In this document: positions 6,658 to 11,878 of the stretch, piece after piece
Layout of the letters: each line of letters begins with the position of its first letter
Position numbering within the stretch: position 1 is the first letter of the stretch
Notes under the pieces: generated by a model
Told to the model about the DNA's origin: nothing
The model's input: the letters and a program-made list of their open reading frames with translations, nothing else
Database searches by the model: none
DNA from: Paenibacillus sp.
GTDB taxonomy: Bacteria > Bacillota > Bacilli > Paenibacillales > Paenibacillaceae
DNA: 11,878 nucleotides
Direction: 5' to 3'
Assembly: GCA_029256665.1 (NCBI GenBank)
Contig: JAQSXN010000052.1
Location: 1 to 11,878 of the forward strand
Translations under genes and position numbers: made by a program

Positions 6658-7563
6658 CTACCGATAAGCCCGTTTTCCGAGCAGTTCGGGTACCGTCACC
6701 ATATCATAACCATTTCCTTGAAGCTGTTCGATAAGCACCGGCAATGCATCGATCGTGCCCGCCAAGCTTTGTCCTTCGCCGCCTCCGGCATGCTGAAGCA
6801 CGATCGATCCGGGTTGCAGCGTTTTGCGAATGTTGGCGAGTACCTTCGAGCTGGAAGGGTTTTTCCGCCAGTCCTCCGAGTCCACATCCCAGTTGACTAT
6901 GGTGAAGCCAGTCCCTTTGCCCCAGCGAATCTGCTGCGGAAGCAGCTCGCCGTAAGGAGGACGAATCAACAACGGAGAGATGCCGGCAATGCGACGTATC
7001 ACTTCGTCCGTTTGCCATATCTGGGACTGGAACTTGTTGATGGACAGCTTGGAGAAAACGGGATGATTATAGGAGTGATTACCGACGATATGGCCTTCGT
7101 TCACAATCCGGCGCAGAAGCTCGGGATGTTTGGCTGCTCGTTCCCCCACGACAAAAAACGTTGCGCAAACCCGGTACCTTGCTAGAACGTCCAAGATCTG
7201 TGGCGTAAATCTTGGATCGGGCGCATCGTCGAACGTTAACGCGACCTGCTTGCGATTGCGCGGTCCGTTAACGAGAAATGAGTTCGGGTATTGTCGATGA
7301 AGCGTCACCCATGACATGTCGACCTTCTGAGCGGGAGGACGCCTTCTCTGACGTTTTCGCTGTTTTTTCTGCTGCGTCCTAGGCTTTGTTTGTTTGATCG
7401 AGGTATGCTGCCGCTGCTTTTGAGGCTCGATCGTCGACTTCTCCGCCGCCGCATCATGTGCCATTGATACTTGCGGGACGGAGCAGAACAAGAGCGCCGA
7501 AAAAAGGATCGCGAGCGCAGTCTTATTGGCAATGTCTTGGCGAATACTCATAAGCTCGTTCAT
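6658..7563 (-). CDS. NodB-type polysaccharide deacetylase, secreted
   Basis: A 301-aa protein with an uncleaved anchor or signal segment near residues 14-35 (ALAILFSALLFCSVPQVSMA), then a very basic Lys/Arg/Gln segment (48-80), then a NodB domain (about 105-300). The carbohydrate esterase 4 motifs are all visible: TFDDAPD (110-116), HSYNHP (163-168), RPPYGE (201-206), DVDSEDW (226-232) and LQHAG (256-260). The metal triad is expected as D113, H163 and H167. Enzymes of this family remove acetyl groups from peptidoglycan, chitin-like or other N-acetylated sugars outside the membrane. The usual TFDDGP reads TFDDAP, a common variant. Start uncertain: only a weak AAAG tract precedes ATG-7563, and an in-frame ATG four codons in (7551) has no better site. 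Fits beside the two other wall proteins, though it is transcribed separately. Confidence 0.94.
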   Translation of the reverse strand: MNELMSIRQDIANKTALAILFSALLFCSVPQVSMAHDAAAEKSTIEPQKQRQHTSIKQTKPRTQQKKQRKRQRRRPPAQKVDMSWVTLHRQYPNSFLVNGPRNRKQVALTFDDAPDPRFTPQILDVLARYRVCATFFVVGERAAKHPELLRRIVNEGHIVGNHSYNHPVFSKLSINKFQSQIWQTDEVIRRIAGISPLLIRPPYGELLPQQIRWGKGTGFTIVNWDVDSEDWRKNPSSSKVLANIRKTLQPGSIVLQHAGGGEGQSLAGTIDALPVLIEQLQGNGYDMVTVPELLGKRAYR

Positions 7564-7698
7564 CCGTTCTTTATTATTTATTCGACTTTTGCGTTAGACT
7601 TCTTTCATCATTCGTGTAAGAGGTAGTTTCCCCGGCGTATTGCGGCGATATACCATAATCCTTTAAAGCGATCGCCTTACGATTCCAGAGGGATAAGA

Positions 7699-7724
7699 AT
7701 AAAAAAGCACCCATGCAGGGTGCT
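7699..7724 (-). terminator. intrinsic terminator of the chemoreceptor gene
   Basis: AGCACCC (7706-7712) and GGGTGCT (7718-7724) form a 7-bp stem with loop ATGCA. Read leftward it is followed by TTTTTT and more A/T bases (7694-7705). It starts 24 nt beyond the chemoreceptor stop codon. Confidence 0.85.
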
Positions 7725-7747
7725 GAATAAAAACATTATTCTGTGCT

Positions 7748-9013
7748 CTATTTCATTTTGAATACTTGAATCGTCCGTTGAAGCTGCGTCGCCATGGACA
7801 ACATTCGTTCAGTCTCCTGCACAACGGCTTGTACCGAAGAGATCTGCTCGTTCATCGAAGCGGAGACTTGCTCCGTTCCGGCTGCGGATTGCTGCGTAAT
7901 CGCGGATATATTTTGGATGGCTCCGGATATCTGGCGAGCGCTCTCCAGCATAGCGTCGCTTTCTTGCGAGAAGGCGTAAATCTGGTTCGTAATGAAGGCG
8001 ATGCTTTGTTCGATTTCTTTGAATATCCCTTCGGATTGACGAATATGCTCCGTCTGCAAATTTACGACGTCTTCGTTGATTTTCATATTGTTGATCGCGA
8101 GGCGGATGCCTTCGTCGATGCTTCGAACGAGCGTAAATACTTGTTTGGTCGATGCCGTGGATTCTTCGGCAAGCTTGCGTACTTCCTGCGCGACGACGGC
8201 AAAGCCGCGTCCGTGCTCTCCGGCGCGCGCCGCTTCGATCGAAGCGTTAAGCGACAGAAGGTTTGTCTGCTCGGCAATATCGGAAATCGTGGTCGTAATG
8301 GCCGAGATGCCTTGCGCCTTGCGAGCCAGCTCCTCGATCGTGGCGGATACTTTAGCGGTCGCCTCCACGTTGCGCCGCATGCCTTCCGCCTGAATCTCAA
8401 GCGCTTCTCTTCCTCGTCCGACGATCGCGATCGCCTGCTCGGAGCGGGCGTTCATTTCCTTGGTCGAGTGGGCGTAAGCGCCTACCTTTTCTTCGATCTC
8501 GTTGATCGAGGTGCTCATATCCGATACGTCTTCGGATATTTCGTTCGCTCCGGTCGCCAGTTCGCCGGCCGAGGCCGCGACTTGCTCCATGGCTGTCTTG
8601 ATGCTGTTGTTTTTATCGAAGATACCGCGGCTCGTATCGGCAACATGCCGGATGATGTTCGATGTTTCGGTCAATATGTCTCGGAGCTTGTCCACCATGC
8701 TGTTGAACGAATGGCCCAGCTCGCCCGCGCCGCTGCTGGCCGAGGTGTCGATCTTCTGGGTGAAGTCGCCCTTGGCGATGCGGTAGGCCGCTCCGGAAAT
8801 GTCGTCGAAGGATTGGGTAATGGCTTTCTCGATGAAAGCAACCGTCGGATAAGCCGCGATCGCGAGCACGAGGGATGCAATCGTTACCGCGAGGACCGGT
8901 CCGTCGGCGAGCGCTGTCGTAAGAATCGTAACAATGGCAAATAGCGCTAAATTGAAATACGTCGTAATCAACAACTTATTGCGCACCGAAAGCGAGTAGT
9001 ACCATTGGATCAT
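7748..9013 (-). CDS. methyl-accepting chemotaxis protein with minimal external loop
   Basis: A 421-aa chemoreceptor. Two TM segments (about 13-35 and 39-60) are joined by only three or so residues (ADG), so there is no external ligand-binding domain. A HAMP-like segment (62-115) follows, then the long coiled-coil signalling domain (150-420). The hairpin tip that contacts CheA and CheW is recognisable as [21 protein letters not shown] (248-268), continuing to [16 protein letters not shown] (270-285). Such receptors govern the CheA kinase and adapt by Glu methylation. Lacking a periplasmic or PAS domain, it may sense membrane state, cytoplasmic conditions or a partner. A GGAG site lies 10 nt before ATG. 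It has its own promoter (9046-9074) and terminator. Length is shorter than typical 550-660-aa receptors for that reason. Very sure of the family. Confidence 0.97.
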   Translation of the reverse strand: MIQWYYSLSVRNKLLITTYFNLALFAIVTILTTALADGPVLAVTIASLVLAIAAYPTVAFIEKAITQSFDDISGAAYRIAKGDFTQKIDTSASSGAGELGHSFNSMVDKLRDILTETSNIIRHVADTSRGIFDKNNSIKTAMEQVAASAGELATGANEISEDVSDMSTSINEIEEKVGAYAHSTKEMNARSEQAIAIVGRGREALEIQAEGMRRNVEATAKVSATIEELARKAQGISAITTTISDIAEQTNLLSLNASIEAARAGEHGRGFAVVAQEVRKLAEESTASTKQVFTLVRSIDEGIRLAINNMKINEDVVNLQTEHIRQSEGIFKEIEQSIAFITNQIYAFSQESDAMLESARQISGAIQNISAITQQSAAGTEQVSASMNEQISSVQAVVQETERMLSMATQLQRTIQVFKMK

Positions 9014-9045
9014 TATGTAAGCGCTCCTTTAATTAGAATACCCAT

Positions 9046-9074
9046 ATTATAACACCGAGGTCGAAAATGGTCTA
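9046..9074 (-). promoter_or_regulatory. sigma-A promoter of the chemoreceptor gene
   Basis: Reading leftward: -35 TAGACC (9069-9074, 4/6), 17-bp spacer, perfect -10 TATAAT (9046-9051). The -10 lies 32 nt before the start codon at 9013. Sigma-D, the usual motility sigma, would need TAAA-N15-GCCGATAT, which is not seen here, so expression looks housekeeping. Confidence 0.65.
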
Positions 9075-9289
9075 TAATCGTCGACCCATAAAAATTCGCG
9101 CCATATGCAACTTTATACTTAATTATATAGGCCATTTAGCGCAAAGCGAGATTCGGAAATTACCAAAAATGTTTTCGGTGATGAAAATATTGGACGATGT
9201 TACCATTAATGACAATTCGATGTTTGAAATCGTCATATGGTGTCGAAGCAGCTGGGGAGAATGTCGAAAACATAAAGGAGGGCTTATAG

Positions 9290-9691
9290 ATGGAAATGGT
9301 ATCTCTTGCAAGACAGGTCGACTTCGTATTCAGGCAATTGGAAGGCGAGTTGACGAACGCGGCTGCGGGAACGGTTCAAATCTGTATTCGAAACAATGCG
9401 GTAGGTAAATTCGGCATCAAACATCATCCCATCGAAAGCAGAGACGGGAAGATCGAGGGAGGAGACCGCGGACTGACGCAGGAGCAGGTGCAGGCGTTCA
9501 GGCAGCTCGCGATCGATGCCTTGAAATTCAGAAAGAATTGGACGCACGGCGAAATCCTCTACGACTTCTATGTGAAGCCGGCCACCAATACATGGTCTGC
9601 AAGCGTCTTGTACGAATCGAATTACAATATGGCGGCCTGGAACAGCCATTATGCGCCGCACCGGCCAAAGAGCGCGAATTGGGCCAACTAA
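9290..9691 (+). CDS. conserved-looking hypothetical protein, 133 aa
   Basis: I do not recognise a named family. The 133-aa soluble protein has an N-terminal helix (SLARQVDFVFRQLEGEL, 5-21), a basic beta-like stretch (TVQICIRNNAVGKFGIKHH, 28-46), a helix (TQEQVQAFRQLAIDALKF, 63-80) and a beta-rich, aromatic C-terminal part (GEILYDFYVK and SASVLYESNYNMAAW). There is no signal peptide, membrane segment or Cys pair. AAAGGAGGG lies 7 nt before ATG, a strong initiation site, and a 19-bp hairpin follows the stop codon, so it is very likely a real, translated gene in its own unit. It converges on the YcgQ-like gene and is divergent from the chemoreceptor. Function cannot be inferred from neighbours; the pattern of helix, sheet, helix, sheet suggests a small alpha/beta fold. 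Confidence 0.85.
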   Translation: MEMVSLARQVDFVFRQLEGELTNAAAGTVQICIRNNAVGKFGIKHHPIESRDGKIEGGDRGLTQEQVQAFRQLAIDALKFRKNWTHGEILYDFYVKPATNTWSASVLYESNYNMAAWNSHYAPHRPKSANWAN

Positions 9692-9699
9692 CTAACAAC

Positions 9700-9742
9700 A
9701 GACGGCTGCGGATAAGGCCTCTTGCCTTATTCGCGGCCGTCT
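9700..9742. terminator. bidirectional terminator hairpin between the 133-aa gene and the permease operon
   Basis: A 19-bp stem: AGACGGCTGCGGATAAGGC (9700-9718) with GCCTTATTCGCGGCCGTCT (9724-9742), two G-U pairs, 5-nt loop CTCTT. There is no long U-tract on either strand, so efficiency is uncertain. It lies between convergent stops at 9691 and 9778. Confidence 0.75.
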
Positions 9743-9777
9743 ATTCTGATGATTGGATGCCGACAAGCTTTCAACCG

Positions 9778-10671
9778 TTAAAAGCCGAAATCGAAATCGG
9801 GGTATACATATGGCGTTTCCGGCGCTTCGATCCTCTCGATGCGAGACAGCTCCAGCGTCAGAATTTCATTGTCCAGATAGTTCGATAAACCAATGGTCCC
9901 AACCACGGTAACCCATTCATCCTCCGCATAATCGGAAGCCTTTGGCCATTCGGACATCAATCCGTAGGGCAAGGCATCCGCCGAACAGCAGTTCATGGCG
10001 AAGCGGCTGACGGCAAAGCGATTGTCGCCCATGTCATCCTCCCGGTAAATAAAACCGCTGATCCGGACTTCCTTTCCGATAAAGGCGTCCCGGTATAGGT
10101 CCAGCGCCGTTAACGTCTCGATGAATTGTTTCTCGGGGACATCCACGATGTCTTGGGCATACAATCGTTTGGCCAGCGCCGCATGATCGACCGTATACTC
10201 GTCGTACGGGAATAAAGCGTCGAGCGAATCGGCATCGGCAGGCGAAGCCGATGCCGCGGCTTGTTCGGGAAGCTGCTGCTCCGTTCCCGTCCTGGAGACG
10301 GCTTCGTTGCCGCTGAAGCTGACTCCCTTCTTGGCCGCGAGCGCGCTCCCTAACGTTCCCGTCGGTACGAGGAATCCAAGAACCAGCGGAAGCAGAAACA
10401 GGCTATAGACGAGGAAGTTTTTGAATCCGGAAGACTTATGCGGATGACCGCAATCGCAATCGGCGGCTTTTCGTTTGTTTATTCTCGCTTGAAGCGCGGC
10501 GTAAATCTGGTAAATCGCGGCGGCATACAAGCCGATCGCGGACAGCTTTACGAGAATCTCCATTTTTGGCGCTATGTACAAGGCGATGTCTCCCGTATGG
10601 AATAAGTAGACGATCAGCATGGCGAATCCGGCAAGCAACAGAGCGCGAACGAGATGCGTAGTCATGGTCAT
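9778..10671 (-). CDS. ycgQ: TIGR03943/UPF0703 membrane protein, YcgQ-like, partner of the permease
   Basis: A 297-aa protein. Three N-terminal hydrophobic segments are visible (about 8-25, 35-60 and 84-112), and the remainder (113-297) is a soluble domain. Between helices 2 and 3 lies CDCGHPH (72-78), a Cys/His cluster able to bind metal. The C-terminal domain has RFAMNCCSADALPYG (223-237), with a vicinal Cys pair, and a beta-rich tail (VTVVGTIGL). B. subtilis YcgQ belongs to this family and its gene is next to ycgR; family knowledge gives no confirmed activity. The ATG at 10671 overlaps the permease TGA as ATGA, and GGAGGT lies 6 nt before ATG, so translation is likely coupled. A second ATG two codons later is possible. 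With the Zur box upstream, I infer a role in metal handling, perhaps as an assembly factor or accessory subunit. Symbol is by homology only. Confidence 0.88.
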   Translation of the reverse strand: MTMTTHLVRALLLAGFAMLIVYLFHTGDIALYIAPKMEILVKLSAIGLYAAAIYQIYAALQARINKRKAADCDCGHPHKSSGFKNFLVYSLFLLPLVLGFLVPTGTLGSALAAKKGVSFSGNEAVSRTGTEQQLPEQAAASASPADADSLDALFPYDEYTVDHAALAKRLYAQDIVDVPEKQFIETLTALDLYRDAFIGKEVRISGFIYREDDMGDNRFAVSRFAMNCCSADALPYGLMSEWPKASDYAEDEWVTVVGTIGLSNYLDNEILTLELSRIERIEAPETPYVYPDFDFGF

Positions 10672-11744
10672 AGCAATACCTCCGCAATAAGAGCGCCGGC
10701 AAGCGTCAATGCCGCGGTCAGCGCGATCAGCATGGCGACGATTTTTAATTTAAACGTCGAGAGCATCATTAACGTATTTTTGAAGTCGATCATAGGGCCG
10801 AACACAAGGAAAGCAAGCAGAGGTCCCTGTTCGAAGATGCCGCTAAAGGATGCCGCTATAAAGGCGTCCGAGGTGGAGCAGATGGATAGGATGTAAGCGA
10901 AAGCCATCATAAACGGATAAGCGAGGGTCGGCTCTCCGGCGAACCCGGCAAGAGCATCCCGACTCACCGCGGTCTGTATCACCGCCGTCAACAAGGCTCC
11001 GATCAATAAGTATTGGCCCATCTCAAAAAATTCGTCGGATGCGTGAGAAAAAGTCGCGGAGGCTCTAGCCCTGAAGCCTTGGCGTCGCGTCTCGTCGCCG
11101 AGCTGGCCATGCGCGTGAACGTGCGCGTGCGCGTGATGCTCATGCCCGTGCCCGTGTTCGGATGAAGCTTGCTCCGAGCCTTGGCGGAGCGGACTGCGTT
11201 TCATGAACTTGGACAACAGGAGACCGATCGCGACGGCGATGGCAAACGCGGCGATCATGCGGGCGTAAGCGATCTCGGGCGTCGCGCGGAACGCCATGAA
11301 GGTCGAGGAAAACACGATGGGATTGACGATCGGGCCTGCCAGCAAATAGACGATGCCGACATATGCGGGCATGCCTTTGCGGATGAGCCGTCTAACGACG
11401 GGAATCATGCCGCATTCGCAAAGAGGGAACAAGATGCCGAGCAATCCGCCCACCAATACGCCTGCGACGGGATTGCGCGGCATGATGCGGCGGATCAGCT
11501 CGTCCGTCACGAATACTTGGAGCAAGGCCGAGAAAAGGACGCCAAGCAGGATAAACGGGAAAGCTTCCAGCACGATGCTGATAAACAAAATTTTGAAGGA
11601 TTGAAAATGGACCGGGTCCAATACGGCATCCCATGCGAGACCGGGTAGCTCCCGATTCGTCAGAATCAAATACAGCATGATCAGACAGCCAATCCCTAGC
11701 AGGGGCGTGCCGATCCGGAATATGGCGGTACGTATTTGCGGCAT
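10668..11744 (-). CDS. ycgR: COG0701/UPF0718 permease, YcgR-like, with His-rich loop
   Basis: A 358-aa polytopic membrane protein with about eight hydrophobic segments. Family motifs are PLCECGMIPV (107-116), LAGPIVNPIV (135-144), SICSTSDAF (287-295) and FGPMIDFKN (315-323); the C-E-C (109-111) is unchanged and looks like a metal or thiol site. Between the two halves lies EHGHGHEHHAHAHVHAHG (196-213), a His-rich loop. It is longer than the B. subtilis YcgR as I recall it (about 290 aa). Start: ATG at 11744 has TGAGGT 7 nt upstream; an in-frame TTG at 11795 would extend it 17 residues but would put the Zur box inside the gene and lacks a ribosome binding site. Promoter, Zur box, this gene and the partner form one operon. 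Role inferred: zinc or other divalent-metal transport or delivery; transport has not been shown for the family to my knowledge. Confidence 0.9.
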   Translation of the reverse strand: MPQIRTAIFRIGTPLLGIGCLIMLYLILTNRELPGLAWDAVLDPVHFQSFKILFISIVLEAFPFILLGVLFSALLQVFVTDELIRRIMPRNPVAGVLVGGLLGILFPLCECGMIPVVRRLIRKGMPAYVGIVYLLAGPIVNPIVFSSTFMAFRATPEIAYARMIAAFAIAVAIGLLLSKFMKRSPLRQGSEQASSEHGHGHEHHAHAHVHAHGQLGDETRRQGFRARASATFSHASDEFFEMGQYLLIGALLTAVIQTAVSRDALAGFAGEPTLAYPFMMAFAYILSICSTSDAFIAASFSGIFEQGPLLAFLVFGPMIDFKNTLMMLSTFKLKIVAMLIALTAALTLAGALIAEVLL

Positions 11745-11770
11745 CGGAGCAACCTCATTTCGACATTTAA

Positions 11771-11785
11771 TAGTAATGATTACGA
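11771..11785. promoter_or_regulatory. Zur box (zinc uptake regulator operator)
   Basis: TAGTAATGATTACGA on the plus strand matches the Bacillus Zur consensus TCGTAAT-N-ATTACGA at 13 of the 14 non-central positions; the only mismatch is A for C at the second position. It is centred at 11778, about +12 to +26 relative to the predicted start of transcription and 26 nt before the permease start codon, where a bound repressor would block transcription. Fur and PerR boxes share the TAATNATTA core, but the outer CGA favours Zur. Confidence 0.8.
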
Positions 11786-11802
11786 TGCAATGCAATAACC
11801 AT

Positions 11803-11831
11803 ACTATAGCCTATGCCAGACAAGCTGTCGA
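11803..11831 (-). promoter_or_regulatory. sigma-A promoter of the permease operon
   Basis: Reading leftward: -35 TCGACA (11826-11831, 5/6), spacer of exactly 17 bp, -10 TATAGT (11803-11808, 5/6). Transcription would begin near 11796, just upstream of the Zur box. Confidence 0.8.
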
Positions 11832-11878
11832 TAGGACAAAGAGCCGGCGATTCCGATTCGCAGGCTGGTCTGATGCGG

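Noticed and set aside
7766-8944. Long rightward ORF (392 aa) opposite the chemoreceptor
   Set aside because: Antisense to a well-supported chemoreceptor; rich in Arg, Gly and Asp as expected for a GC-biased shadow frame.
9067-9408. 113-aa rightward ORF before and overlapping the 133-aa gene
   Set aside because: No ribosome binding site and overlaps the strong start of the 133-aa gene in another frame.
11842-11866. Imperfect hairpin (AGCC-GCGA/TCGC-GGCT) near the right edge as a terminator of an upstream leftward gene
   Set aside because: The stem is interrupted and the U-tract is poor; the upstream gene is outside the window.

Overview
The window looks like chromosomal DNA of a moderately GC-rich, low-AT-bias Firmicute of the Paenibacillaceae type (Paenibacillus, Cohnella or relatives). 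This is an inference. It rests on strong AGGAGG-like ribosome binding sites, a YkwD-type CAP protein beside a LysM-3D (YocH-like) wall protein, a NodB deacetylase, Bacillus-type YcgR/YcgQ partners and a Zur-like operator of the Bacillus pattern. No rRNA, tRNA, CRISPR array, insertion sequence or phage gene was seen.

Left part (1-4864), carbohydrate-type genes. A ROK-family sugar kinase, cut by the left edge, runs leftward. A 12-TM-type MFS transporter runs rightward from the same intergenic region, which carries a symmetric operator-like inverted repeat. A small 75-aa orphan gene points left, converging on the MFS gene at a bidirectional terminator. Then comes a two-gene rightward operon: a TIM-barrel sugar phosphate isomerase/epimerase (IolE/IolI-like) and a Gfo/Idh/MocA NAD(P)-dependent oxidoreductase, ending in a clear terminator. 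Together these suggest uptake, oxidation/isomerisation and phosphorylation of a sugar or polyol; the substrate cannot be read from the sequence.

Middle part (4865-9051), cell envelope and signalling. Two secreted proteins run rightward: a CAP/SCP protein with a Pro-Thr-Ala linker, and a LysM + 3D-domain wall-active protein that starts at TTG. They converge on a leftward NodB polysaccharide deacetylase at a perfect 16-bp hairpin. Left of its own promoter, a leftward chemoreceptor with two TM segments but almost no external sensor domain follows.

Right part (9052-11878). A 133-aa conserved-looking protein of unknown function converges, at a 19-bp hairpin, on a leftward two-gene operon: a COG0701/UPF0718 permease (YcgR-like) and a TIGR03943/UPF0703 membrane protein (YcgQ-like), overlapping by ATGA. 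The operon has a good sigma-A promoter followed by a near-perfect Zur box (13 of 14 positions), and the permease carries a His-rich cytosolic-type loop. I infer a zinc-repressed metal-related transport or insertion system; this is the most interesting item in the window.
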